Shown here: positions 46,198-58,000 of the stretch, piece by piece | How positions within the stretch are numbered: the first letter of the stretch is position 1 | Layout of the letters: each line of letters opens with the position of its first letter | Source: Hepsetus odoe | Taxonomy: Eukaryota > Chordata > Actinopteri > Characiformes > Hepsetidae | Direction: 5' to 3' | Length of the DNA: 64,000 nt | NCBI GenBank assembly: GCA_017165825.1 | Contig: CM029369.1 | Location: 16,957,958 to 17,021,957, forward strand | Program-made: the position numbers and the translations under genes | The notes under the pieces: generated by a model | Databases searched by the model: none | Told to the model about the DNA's origin: nothing | Seen by the model: only the letters and a program-made list of their open reading frames with translations

Positions 46198-46220
46198 ACA
46201 CACACACACACACACACACC
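46198..46220 (+). repeat. (CA)n microsatellite at SINE head
   Basis: CA tract immediately 5' of the SINE head as read on the minus strand. Confidence 0.9.
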
Positions 46221-46880
46221 TGGAAATCTGTGTTCCACCACCAGGTTTTCTTATCCTCCTTCTTCTGTCCAGATGTCACCCCGAGCACTTTTCTAACTGT
46301 TTGCCTTACCAGTTTTGCAGTATTTGCCCAGCAATATGGTAACTCTTCAACGCCTCCCAGTGCCTGTGTTAACTCCTGCCTGATTTCAACCTCCACCATT
46401 TAATCCTCAACTATGAGCTCACTTTCCTACTCTCTTTTCCTTGGGTACACTGTCTATCACTCCAGAAGTCTTCTTTCTCCTCCATCTCACATCCAACTTG
46501 TGGGGCATAAGCACTAACAACAACAACAACAACAACATCATCATCATCATCATACCTTCAGCTTCCAGCTTCAAACACATCACCACATCTGACACCCTCT
46601 TCACCTGCAAAACACTCTCCACATACTCTTCCTTCAGGATAACACCTCCCCCATTCCTCCTTCCATCCACACCATGGTAGACCAATTGAAACCCTCCTCT
46701 AATACACCTGGTTTACTACCCTTCCATCGAGTCTCTTGCACACACAAAATATCAACCTTCTTTCTCTCCATCATATCAGCTAATTCTCCCCCTTTACCAG
46801 TCATGCTGCCAACATTCAAAGTTCCTACGATCACTTCCACTCTCCTCCAAAACCTTTACACCGGATGCCCTTCCTGATGT
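46221..46880 (-). mobile_element. RTE-type LINE, endonuclease region (- strand copy)
   Basis: Minus-strand frames 46840-46634 (VGTLNVGSMTGKGGELADMM), 46685-46419 and 46399-46169 are a second copy of the endonuclease found at 44500-45655 on the + strand. A deletion removes the C-terminal part of the domain between about 46500 and 46410. ATC/AAC microsatellite growth has occurred at 46517-46552. Confidence 0.7.
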
Positions 46881-47157
46881 AACTTATCCGTGCTTGAGAC
46901 CATCGCTTTGAAATTCTCCTACCAAACATTTGCATTAAAGCTTATAAATGATAGAATTATCTGTATCATATCTTACCCATTCAACGAAATGATTAAATCT
47001 CCCAGCCGAAAACTCAACTTTTATATCACATGAGGTCTGTGGTTTGACTTTTTTTGGGAATAGATCGTCGGGAATTCGACTTCTTTAGAGGAAAAACTTA
47101 AAGCTCGCTGGTGTAAAGCAGGCTGACGGCACTGTTAGACGCGCGCACCCGGTGTGA

Positions 47158-47174
47158 ACACGAGGGGGCAGCAC
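47158..47174 (+). promoter_or_regulatory. CTCF-like motif (+ orientation)
   Basis: ACACGAGGGGGCAGCAC resembles the CTCF core with its central AGGGGGCAG. By-eye match upstream of the rev1 promoter. Confidence 0.4.
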
Positions 47175-47324
47175 GGAGCGGACAGTGCGTGTGGCTCCTG
47201 TCAATCCGGGCCTTGGGTTCAGACAGAGGAGCAGACTCCTACGTGTTCTACATCCCGGTTAGGTGAATAAACCGAGTACAGTATTTATGGACTGAAAAAA
47301 ATAAACGGATTAACGGGGCATTGT

Positions 47325-47465
47325 TGTAGTGGTTAGGCACTAAGCCCCATGGTTGGATGGTTACCCTGCGGGACCCTTGAGCAACACAGCCGCATGTTTA
47401 GCTGCCCACTGTTGCACTGTGTATATTGGTTAAATGCACAGGAGGCGTGCTGTTCTGTGATGTGT
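47325..47465 (+). mobile_element. Truncated SINE
   Basis: It begins TTGTTGTAGTGGTTAGGC (A-box-like) and contains GACCCTTGAGCAACAC and GGTTAAATGCACAGGAGG, words shared with the other SINE copies. Shorter than the copy at 48721-48987. Confidence 0.55.
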
Positions 47466-47519
47466 TCATTTATATAATAATAAATAAAAATAAATCTTTT
47501 GAAGCGACTGCGACAAGTG

Positions 47520-47838
47520 TGTTATGGGCTACATGCCGGCAGGGGGCGCTGTGAAGACTGGAGGAGGCCGTGAGAGACGTCCTGGCGCGCAGGAGAAGGA
47601 GGAGGAGCTTATGGGGAAAACAAGGAGGGAGGGAGAGACAGAGCCCTTGGATATGGAGAGGGGAGAGTGTACATGCAGAGTGAGCGCTGAGAGTCTGGTG
47701 TCTCCGCCGACAGTCATGTCGACTCGTCAGGTCCGTTAGTGTTGTTTTGAAACGCTGAAGGAGTAACGTGGATGCCGCGGCTGGAGCTCGGAAGCAACGG
47801 CGCTGGACACGGTTATCGAGCAGGGGAAGAGAGAATAG
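47520..47838 (+). promoter_or_regulatory. rev1: rev1 promoter and untranslated first exon
   Basis: CpG-rich sequence with no TATA box. A splice donor GTGAGC starts at 47839, so the first exon would end at 47838. The next exon begins at 52015 after TTCTGATTCAG and carries the start codon ten bases later. The exact transcription start is not visible. A strong CTCF-like motif sits at 47534-47551 at the left edge. The call rests on position, CpG content and the consensus donor. Confidence 0.5.
47534..47551 (+). promoter_or_regulatory. CTCF-like motif at rev1 promoter (+ orientation)
   Basis: TGCCGGCAGGGGGCGCTG contains the full core GCAGGGGGCGCT, the best CTCF-type match in the window. Confidence 0.55.
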
Positions 47839-48654
47839 GTGAGCAGGACTGTTCGCGTTCAAATCCACGGGCTCGTCTGCAGTGAAAACACACCACAGCC
47901 CGTCCACAGTCTGTCTCTGTCCCCGCCGCTCGCTGTTATGTAACGAGTCGTTCACTCGGTGGCGTTTCAGCTCTTGTCGAGACGTTTACTGCAACGTCTG
48001 ACTGGAGCTTAGTTTGTTCTGCCTCACCAGGCCACTCTCCTGCTCCACTGGACTGAGTAGGAGCTGAGACTACCTCAGCTAATCTTATTTAGACAGCTCC
48101 TCGCTCTCGCTGTCTCCAGTGTAACCCTTGTCTGGGTCCACGGGAGGTCGCCTTGTCCTGAGCTCTTTGCAGGAGTCCTGCAGGTCAGGATGTAACGAGC
48201 CCGGTCTTGTCCTGGGCCACCTCGTGTTCGGACCATCGTGGCTGATGTTATTTATGCATGTTTGTCCGGCTGGGCTCGAGGCGGAACTGTAGTGGTAATT
48301 TATGAGCCCAGTTTGACAGTTAGTTTATGGACAGGAACTTGGCTAGTACACGGATACACCTGTGACCTCAGTGACCCCTCCGGCATGTGGTGTTTTCAGC
48401 AGTGCTGCAACGAGGATCAACAGGCCGGTACAGGGGCTCTGCTTGTTTATGCTGGACAGTGTGAGCGCTGTTGTGGGACACTTCTGTAGCCTTCATGTAA
48501 AGGTGGGTCAGTCTCACACTGTTGACCCTTTGCTTTACTGCCATCCTGTCATGAAGTGCATTGACAGGAAGTATCGGATTCGGCATCTTATCACCTGTGT
48601 GGGAAAAGTAACTTGCACTTGAGCTTAACTGGGCAGGCTATTTTTAGGAAACTG

Positions 48655-50010
48655 AGAGCAAACGATTCACACTGATTTGGTGGAATTTGGGCCCACTTTT
48701 CTTTTGCAGAGTTGCTTTAATGGGCAGCGGTGGCCTAGTGGTTGGGGAGTCGGCCACAGGACCGGAAGATTGTGGGTTCAAACCCCTTACCAGTAGGTTG
48801 CCCTGAGGTACCCTTGAGCAAGGTACCGCCCCCGTCACTGCTCCCCGGGCGCTTTCATAGCTGCCCCCTGCTGCATGGTGTTTGAGTGCATGGGTTAAAT
48901 GCAGAGGTCCAATTTCGTTGTGGTTCACTGTGTGCTGTGCTGTGACCTCGCAGTGACAAGAATAGTCCCTTTTGTTTTCGCTTCTACTTAATGAAGCCAC
49001 ATTGGAGGTCTTTTGACCATGAGCTACCTGTACTAAGTCCTCGGTGGAGTTCAAGTCAGGGCGTTGACTAGGGCACTCCAGATGGTTAATTTTGTTACAT
49101 TAGGGTCAGTCAGTGGAGGCCTTGTCCTGTGCTTCTGACTTTTGTGTTGGTGCATGGAGTGTTGATTGGACAATTCCCTGCAGGATTTTCTGGTAGAGAA
49201 TTCATGGTTCTGGCAGTTATGACAAGTTGCCCAATCCTTGTAGCAGCAAAGCTTCCCCACATCATTGCACCACTATGTAACCATGATGTAACATGTCTTT
49301 TTAAAAGTTCCACTTCTGACACCACAGCACATTATTCCTAAAGGTTTAGATGTCATCAAGGTGCTTTGCAAATATCAGACACACCTTTGTGTTTCTTGTT
49401 TAGCAGTGGGTTTTGCTTTGCTGTGCCTCAAAGGAAATCATTTTACCAACTTTCTTTCTGTTTGTGGAACTATAAACTATAAGCCTTGATCTGAAGTTAT
49501 CCTTAAATGTTTGTCTTGATTTTTTTTTTTGTGTCATTCCAAACTCTCACTCATTTTCATGGCATCTTTTCCTAATTAGGGTCATTCTGAATTAGTTGTT
49601 TTTTTTCTCTTGAAGAATTATTGGTAGGCCAGCCACTTGTGGAAGACTCAGCACTGTTCCATGATTTATTCACATGGAAATCCTGGCTGCCACAAAGCCT
49701 TAGAAATATTTTCTTGATTTTTAAAAAAATTTCTTTTATTCATGTCATAGGAAGTGTAGTTAGCATACTTTACATTAGACCTGTCAAATATGCTTGTTAA
49801 AAATCCAAAAATCAGGAGGATTTACACCAATCAAGTTTGGATGTGTCAAGTATGATTAATACCAATTATCAACTACTATATTCAGTAAATAAAATGGAAT
49901 TTTTATACTGACTTATGTTGTCTTATTTCATTTTAAAGAAGAGCTGAAACTATTAAACTGGCTAACCAGCAGTAGACTAAATCAGGATGCAATTACTTTT
50001 ATTCATGATG
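48655..50010 (-). mobile_element. Tc1-like transposon relic in rev1 intron, split by a SINE
   Basis: 48660-48718 and 48994 to about 50010 together match the antisense of a fish Tc1-like transposase gene. Cues are GCCCACTTTTCTTTTGCAGA on the left and GCCACATTGGAGGTCTTTTG, TCAAGTCAGGGCGTTGACTA and AAGAATTATTGGTAGGCCAG on the right. The reading frame is destroyed. The right end is estimated. It lies in the first intron of rev1. Confidence 0.6.
48721..48987 (+). mobile_element. tRNA-derived SINE with target-site duplication
   Basis: The head GGGCAGCGGTGGCCTAGTGG (A box) and GGGTTCAAACCCC (B box) lead into GGTTGCCCTGAGGTACCCTTG and GGGTTAAATGCAGAGGTCC. It sits inside the Tc1-like relic and is bounded by the 6-bp repeat TTAATG at 48717-48722 and 48988-48993, read as the target-site duplication. 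Confidence 0.75.
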
Positions 50011-51008
50011 CTGTATTGTAGTTTAATTGAATTATGTCAACAATTCAATTAAACTACTATTAATTACAAAGCAGAACAGGAAACTATATGCAACATCTGG
50101 AGTAAAAGACACTGCTGGAAGCATTAATTTGATGTACAACAGGTTAAACAGAAAGAAAAACAGGCCAAGTTTCTACCATTTTAGCCATATGGGATAAATA
50201 GGGATAAATAGGGATGAGGTGCTGTGATTTAACTGCTTAAGTTCAACTCCTATTAATTGCAGTGTTAAGTGGTTGAGTTTTAGCAGGGACGTTGCATCAC
50301 TAAATGCTGGGGCAGGGTTTGATGCTGATCAGGATAAGGCTAGAATCAATGTGAGCTCTTTTCCTTCTTTTATCTGTTTTAGGGGTGATTGTGCAGGTGA
50401 CATTGTGGTCTGGGCACTGGATTTTCTATCTCCTTATTGACTCAAATGTGTAGTGGAAGCTCAGGACAGGCTGCTGAAAGTGGTGTGTTCTGTCTGAAGT
50501 TTTCTCCTTGTAGTTTTGCACTGGAGCTCAGGAATAAGTATGTAACATGTCCTGGCTTTTCTTGCTCATGTGGTTTGAGGCACTGTAAAACATACTTTTA
50601 TCTATAAAGATTGAGACAGACACAAATATAAGCTTTATTCAAGGCTGTTGAATGTAAATGTAAATTCGTTTTCAGCAGTGGAAGTGTTCCTACATATGTT
50701 TCTCTGTGTCTTTTATGTGTATAGGAGTCAAACAACATTGGCCAGGCTATTTCATTTCTTTTTAAACTGTTCTGGTGAGGAGACTGTTCTGAACAACTTT
50801 GCCCAGCATATCACTGAGTGCTCCCGGCCTTTGTGTTTAACCTCCTGCTGAAGCAGAGTGAATGTGAGTGGAGGGAAACGGACTGTGAGGGTTGTGTGAG
50901 TTTACTGAGGAGAATATTTGACTGATGAGAGCAGTAGCGTCTGCACCATGTCTGTGAGAGACCGAGGCATGGAGATTTGGTCGATATACATCCCTGTGGA
51001 GAGAGTGA

Positions 51009-51041
<33 letters not shown>

Positions 51042-51380
51042 CTGTCTCGTTCTGTATCTGTGCGACATGTGGCAGTGAGGACGCTTACAGCATAACAGAG
51101 CAGCCTGACTAGTGCTATGCAAGAGAAAGGGGGGGATTTTTCCTTTCTACCAAATCTCATTCTGCATCAGTGTGCTGTTAATGAACTGCAAGCATCAGTG
51201 TTAAGCTCCCCCACACTTATGGTTGGATCATTCCATACCATAGAGGGAAGAAGATGAGTCTACAGTAGAGTCAGGCAGGGATTACTCTCTCTCTTTCTCT
51301 CACTGCCTAGCTTTCTCTATTCCTCTTGCTTTTTCTTTCTTGTCTGTCTCTTTGCCATACACAAAGATGTATGTAAGAAC
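50011..51380. other. rev1 first-intron sequence
   Basis: AT-rich intronic sequence with a (GT)n tract at 51010-51040 and a CT-rich stretch at 51280-51350. No further gene is supported. Confidence 0.4.
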
Positions 51381-51385
51381 ATAAA

Positions 51386-51610
51386 ATGATTTCTGCAAAG
51401 GCAGAAGAACAGAAATATGGAGATGGTGGACCTACGGATATTTTTATTCCAGCAACAATAGGACAAAGATGCTTTGATGCTTTGTTTAAATTTTTACATT
51501 TTAATGAATGTCTTCCCTATGATGACTCACCACTTGCAATACATTTTAAGCTACTGGAAACTGACCCTGGTAGTTACTATACTGGTCCCAAAAACCTACA
51601 GAAACCTTGT
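51386..51610 (+). pseudogene. piggyBac-like transposase fragment (uncertain)
   Basis: A 78-codon frame reads MISAKAEEQKYGDGG then RCFDALFKFLHFNECLPYDD, similar in pattern to the piggyBac (DDE_Tnp_1_7) segment where a FxxIxxxLHFxDN-type motif precedes an acidic stretch. It is too short to show the catalytic triad. It lies in the rev1 first intron. Confidence 0.4.
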
Positions 51611-51916
51611 GTGTGTGTGTGAAATGTTATGCATTTATTTATTTCTGTACTTCTATTGGTTTAAATAGCAAGGACCCGTTTTCAATATGAAATTATTCCC
51701 ACTGTTCATTCACCATTGGTATTGGTTTTGCACTTGTGTTTAAGACTAGGCTTTATCCAATTAATTTACACCAGAATTAAGACTGAGGGGGAATTAGAGA
51801 AAGATGGCTTCTTACTTGGACACACTATTAAAGACAGGAAACAGACATCAGCTATTGACTGCTAATTTAAAAGGTGGACATTCTGACTCAGCAGGTGCCT
51901 GATAAGGTGTTTTAAT

Positions 51917-51932
51917 GGGGGGGGGGGGGGGG
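51917..51932 (+). repeat. G16 homopolymer
   Basis: Uninterrupted run of 16 G, about 90 bases upstream of the rev1 start-codon exon. Confidence 0.95.
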
Positions 51933-52024
51933 ATTCATAGAGGTGTGTGGCTACATGACTAAAGACAGTGCTGCTTCAAGGTACAAGCTAATCGTATCTT
52001 CTATTCTGATTCAGGTTCCTCAGT

Positions 52025-55000
52025 ATGAGTCGAGATGGATGGCGGAAAAAAGCTAGTGAAGATGATGGCTGGGGAGGAAGGGTAAGAGAGAATCTTTTCA
52101 CTTTGTTATAAATTATTTGTATTGCACTGGTGAGTAATCACAGTACTCCTTATTGGCAACTCACCTCTTTACTTGTAATTTGCAAAGAGCAGCAAGTCTT
52201 TCTAGAAATTTTATTGATCTGAATGTGCATGGTTGCTTTTCAGGCCAGTGCATTGCTGCAGAAGCAGGGTGGAAATATTTAGTTTTCTAATAAATGCTAA
52301 TTTGACTTAAATAGAAAGGGAGTATTTTCAAACAAAGGGGCTAAACAAGATGGCAAGGAAGTTGAATTTTCACCTATGTCTTTGTGGCCTAAGCAAATTA
52401 TATTTCAGATGTGCTTGAAGACATAAAATTAAAAAATGCATGATCTTTTGAGGTTAGTTATTTTACTTATTGTGTACACTTTAATTACTGGCTGCCTTAA
52501 TTAGGCCTTCAAAAATTGCAGGGTTTAGGTAAAGAGGGAGAAGCAGAGAGTGCCTCTGTGTGTTGGGCTTTTCCTTCTTTTGTCTGTTTATTGGTTCAGA
52601 CTCAACTCCTGAATCCCAGCGTTCTGTTCGTTGCCATGGAGACAGAGTCGCCGTGCCAGCAGGCTTGCACCTCCAGTCTCATTGAATGTCTGAGGCGTAA
52701 TCAGACGCTTGTCAGCCAGACACTGCCCAGTTCGTTCTTTGTGTGTGTGCCTCTATGTTTCTACCAGCTTATTTCAGGAGCTTTGACTTGCTATACAATA
52801 TGTAGCCCTTAAGTATGAAGCAGTGTTAGTTACTGTTTATGATTCCTGTTTATCTTTAGCTTTGCTTTTCCTTTTTTCCATGAATGAATGAATGAACCGC
52901 TGTGTGTCTGTGTGGGTGCAGGGGGGCTACATGGCTGCTAAGGTCTCTAAGCTAGAAGAGCAGTTTCAGAAGGATGCTCCTAGAGAAAAACAGAAACATG
53001 GAGCATCGTCCAGCATCTTCAGTGGAGTAGCGATCTATGTGAATGGATACACAGGTCAGAAGGACTTCTTTACTTTTGGCTTAGTTCAGGGTCAGTGTCA
53101 GTTTTATTTCAGTTTAAAATCTAACTTTTTCCATTTTGCACTTTGCATGGGATTAGAATATGTGTGTGGGCTATTTATTTGGTTAATGTAAAAGTAAAAT
53201 ATAGTAAAAATATTAATATTTAGATTTGTAAATAGATTAAGTATTTCTATTTTTATTATTATTATTATTATTTTACTCTTATATGGACTATTTGCGTAAG
53301 CTTTGTTTGCCTTTTGTGTAGACCCCAGTGCAGACGAATTGCGCAGACTAATGATGTTACATGGAGGACAGTTCCATGTGTATTACTCGCATTCCAAAAC
53401 TACACACATTATTGCCACCAACCTGCCCAATTGCAAAATACGGGAGCTAAAAGGGGAGAAAGTAGTTCGACCAGAGTGGATTACTGACAGGTGTGTGGTT
53501 ACGCTTGCATGCACATTTTCATTTGTAGTTAACGAGTGAAGGTGAACACCCAAGCATGTTTCTGTGATCGGTTCAAAACTGTTTCTTTTGCCGTCTGTAT
53601 TGTTCCATTTTTGCTCATCATTAATACATGCTGTTTGCCATGCTGTTCTCTTTTTCAGCATCAAAGCAGGACGACAGCTCTCATACCTGCAATATCAGCT
53701 TTATGCAAAGCAGAAGGGCTTGAACTTTAAAAGTGTGCACACCTGGCCTGCCCAGGAAGCAGACATTCCCCAGCCAAGCAGCCTCGAGCCTGGCAACTCT
53801 AACCCAGCCTTTGTCATTACTCAGCCAGTGCCCTCCAGGCATACTGATAAAAAACATCATCAGCTGGACATTAAACTGTAAGTGCTTTGCCTGCCTGTTA
53901 TTGCTGCCAAAACAAAACCTTGTTAAAAAAAATATGTAAAATTACAGGGGAGAGAATAAGCTTGCAGTGTAAATTAGTTCAATGTACAAGGGTCCCTTGA
54001 CTTACGAGTTTATGACGGAGCTCGTAACTCAAATTACTCGTATGTCAAATCAATTTTCCCCATTGAAATGAATTGAAATGCCATTAATCCATTCCGGACC
54101 CCCCAAAAAAACACCAGATTTTTTTTGTTACATGTTTTTAAATGAGAAAAATGTGCTGATAAATAACGAATATTATATAAAAACACAATACAACAGAAAT
54201 AACCACACCAGCAGCAGCTTCTCCATTTTGATGGATAGATGTCCGCTGTTTAGAAAATATTTTATTGCCCTTGGCTGGCGTTATAGCCTTTATCGACTCC
54301 TTCTGCTTCAGTAAGGTGCAGATTGTAGAAGTGCTACACTCGTACTGCTTCGCCAAGTCAACTGCACGCACACCTTGGTCATGTTTATCGATAATTTCTT
54401 TCTTTAATTCAATGCACATCATCCACTTCTTCTTTTCAGCACTGTCCTTCACACTCACTTTCTTCGGACACATGGTTGGAAAAACGAATTTTGAACAATA
54501 ATTGCGAGCGCAACACTGTTGCTTCCACTGCGAGCTAACTGCTTAAAGTGAACGAGTGAGACATGGGATGCTGGGCGGATGTTGTTCACTGCTCCATCTA
54601 GCGGTGGGTATCTGAAGCCGGCTCATAACCCGAATTTTAGCTCTCAACTCAAAGTAAAAAAAAAAACAGCCGAGATCTCGAAAAACTCGTTAGTTGGGAC
54701 ACTCGTAAGTCAGGGTACCACTGTATTCCGAGTTGTTTCTGGCTGGACTATTTCTGTTGGACCATTTGTCAAAATGTTTTCAGTGTGTTTGTAAATAGAT
54801 TAAAAAAAAACACGATGCAAGAATGTATTTTCATCAGCATCAAGATGGTGCACATAGGTTTTGGCATGCTCTCAAGCCTCATGTACTCTCTAAAACTTTG
54901 CACTGGAATAAATTTGCCTACCTTTTATTTATTTCTTTTCTTGAACAGGAATGGCTCATGCTTAGGTTTCTCTGAACACGAAGGGTCCAGTGTTAATGGA

Positions 55001-58000
55001 ATTCATGAAGAAGAAGCTGGTGTTAATTCCCATGTCATTTTCCTAAAAGAATCAAAGAACTTTCTGCGAGCCAATGGCCATGCTCATCTTCTGAATGGTG
55101 CCTTAAAACTAATAGACTCTGTTCCTTGTTCAAAACGTACACTCCAAGGTGTGGAGTCCCGGTGCTCCCAGCCTCAGCCACCACAGTCAGAGGCTAAAGA
55201 AATGGGGGGAACCCATTGCCTTCGTTCTGCTGGCTCTACATCAGATCCTGTAGCATCCACTGCCAGCACCTCGTTGACGTTCATTCCTCAAGATGTCACT
55301 CATAATGAACAAAGCTCTTATTCATCCCTCCTTTCAGAACCCCCTTCACCAACTGTTATAACAATTAAGGAAAATGCAGAAAATTTAGAGATGTCCGTCC
55401 CTCAAGGTCAGAGTAGTCGAGTTAGACTGAATGGGAGTCACCATATAACATCAAACTCCTCCCTAAACAACTCCAACATCCAAGCAAGCAAGGCTTCAGC
55501 AAAGGGATCAGAGGCTGGGATTATCTCTGAGTTTTTCTCTCATTCACGTCTCCATCATATCGCCACATGGCGAAACGAGTTCTCCGAATATGTAAACTCG
55601 CTGCAGAATCGGCGCCGGGTAGAAGGGTGTGCTGTGTTCTCTGGGAAGGAGAGGTTGAAGAAACTCCATGCTAATCACAGTGGAGGTAATGGGATTAAAA
55701 TATACTAATAGTATCGTATTTATAGACTTTTTTTCTAAAGCTTTGAGGTTCTCAAACGTTCTCTGGCTATTTGTTTTTGAGGGTAAATTTTGTTTTCCTC
55801 ACAGGATCGTCATCCATGCCTGCTCCCCAAGTTCGTCAGCCCTGTATAATGCATGTGGACATGGACTGCTTCTTTGTGTCAGTGGGGATCAGACAGCAGC
55901 CTGAACTTAAAGGTAACTATCATTCACACCTGCACAAGTTGGCATACCACAATGCCAGGATAAAACATAATTAACACAAACAAATAATTTTCTTGGTAAC
56001 AATTATATTTAAATATGCTTTGTTAATGGTTGCAGGTTAGGGGTACACTTGTCTAAAATCACAAGTATTTTAATGGCATGCAATTATAGATTTACAATTA
56101 AAAATAAAAAAAAATACATATTACTTAGCATGTTGTCTATAAATGAATAGTGTTTATATACTTTGTTTTACACTGCATATGTACTGCGTATTTAAACTGG
56201 GTTTATTGCTGCATTTAGTGTACCCTGTTCTTTTTCCTTTTCTTTTCAGGTAAACCAGTTGCTGTTACAAGTAATCGTGGACGTGGGCTTGTTGCTCAGC
56301 GGCCTGGTGCAAACCCCCAGTTGGAGATGAAGTACTACCAGAACAAACAGAAGCAGCATAGAGCAGGTGACTGTACATCCTGTGTTGTCTGTCATTGTCA
56401 AGGATTTTCAATCAATAGGACCAATAGGGTGCAATTCTGCTTCAGGTAAGAAAGCAGAGTTCGTGGAACACGGATTCTGCAAGCAAACTGCAGTTGCATC
56501 TGTCTTCAACCGCATGTATTGTTTTTGCTCTATGTCTTCTCACACAAACAACCAGTCTGAGAGTTTAAACAATCCAATTTTTTATGCCTTTATCTAACTG
56601 CGGTTTCTGTTGCTGCTGCCGTTAGAGTTCTCTCAGTATAGTGTCTTTTGGGACCCTGATATAAATTCATACCTTATTTTAAAAACTAGAATCTTTCTTT
56701 TAGAAGACAACCTTTGTGAAACAAGCCTTCACAAACTGTTTAAATTTAGTAAACTGAACATGAATATGTAATCAGCCACAATTTTCCACCCACTTTTTAC
56801 ACAGTCCTACATTTTGCATGCATATGCATATGCATGGAGAGATGCATTTTTTTGTTTGTTTGTTTTTTAAGATTGCACATTTAGACATTTATTACATTAC
56901 ACACAGATAAAATGTGTCAGGTTTGCTCCAGAAAAGGAGGTTTTTTTTTTTTTTGTTGGTTTGTGTTTGTTTTGTTAGCATGCCATTATATTGATTGTAT
57001 TGTTGCAGCATTTTCTCAATGAAAGTCACTTCTGTTTGTGTGATTGTTGCTTCTTCAGTTTGAGAGAGGCGTGCAGGGCTTCAGTTTTGTAATCAAGTCA
57101 AAACAGTGAAGTTTTTTTTTTTTTTGCATGGTTTTATAGAAATTAATATTTCTGCTAATAGGAAATGTTCTTGAATGATACCAAACATATTTGATATATA
57201 ATAATTGTCATATGTTCACTCTTAGCGAGAAAAGACACGGATTTTGAAATTAGTCAATCTCCAGAGAGTGAGGAAGCCTACAGCAATGGACTACAGCAGG
57301 ACTGTGCTGCTCTCTCTATGGCAGAGATTGCTTCCTGCAGCTATGAGGCCAGGTATTATAAAATTTGTCTAGCCACAAATCTTAAAGCTAAATATATTAA
57401 GAATGATCAATATGAGGATGAATGATGTGACAGCGTTCTGAGTATGTATTGTGATAGTCTGTACTTGGAGATCACTTAGCAGTATAGTAACAGCATAAAC
57501 CCAAGATGATAGCCCCTTCTGTGACTTTTATTTAATATTTTATAATTACTGATTGGATTTTCTTCCAGTTTTAATAAATGTCAACTTAATAAGGAAAATA
57601 AACATGTTGCACAATTCTTTAAAATTATTATTTCTGTTTTAATGCCGCATTTAGCTTGTTCCAAGTTATACACAAATCTCAGAAAAGCTAAATACTGTTG
57701 TGTATTGAGTTTGTCTCCATGTATCATAGTGCTATAGAGAGCAGTTTATTATATGTTTACTATGATAGTAGTAATTCATGAAACAAAACAACAAAATTGG
57801 TAAAAATGCATGCATATGAAATGTGTGTTTTGTCTCCTTTACAGACAGGCTGGAGTGAGGAATGGCATGTTTTTCGGTCAGGCAAAACAGTTGTGTCCTG
57901 AGCTGCAGTCAGTGCCCTATGATTTCCATGCATACAAAGAAGTGGCACTGGCCATGTATGAAACCCTAGCCAGGTAGAAGATGCTGGCACAGTCCCTGAA

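Noticed and set aside
47470..47955. 161-codon minus-strand ORF across the rev1 promoter
   Set aside because: Antisense of the CpG-rich first exon; no recognisable protein features.
48721..48800. tRNA gene suggested by A and B boxes
   Set aside because: It is the head of a SINE with a long non-tRNA body and a target duplication. The same applies to the heads near 40683, 36462, 35345 and 46195.
54785..54948. In-frame extension upstream of rev1 exon 5
   Set aside because: The frame is open by chance, but a TTGAACAG acceptor at 54948 and exact joining with exon 4 show it is intron.
55686..55804. Read-through of rev1 exon 5 into the following intron
   Set aside because: The frame reaches stop quickly, and GTAATG to TCACAG splicing restores the conserved protein.
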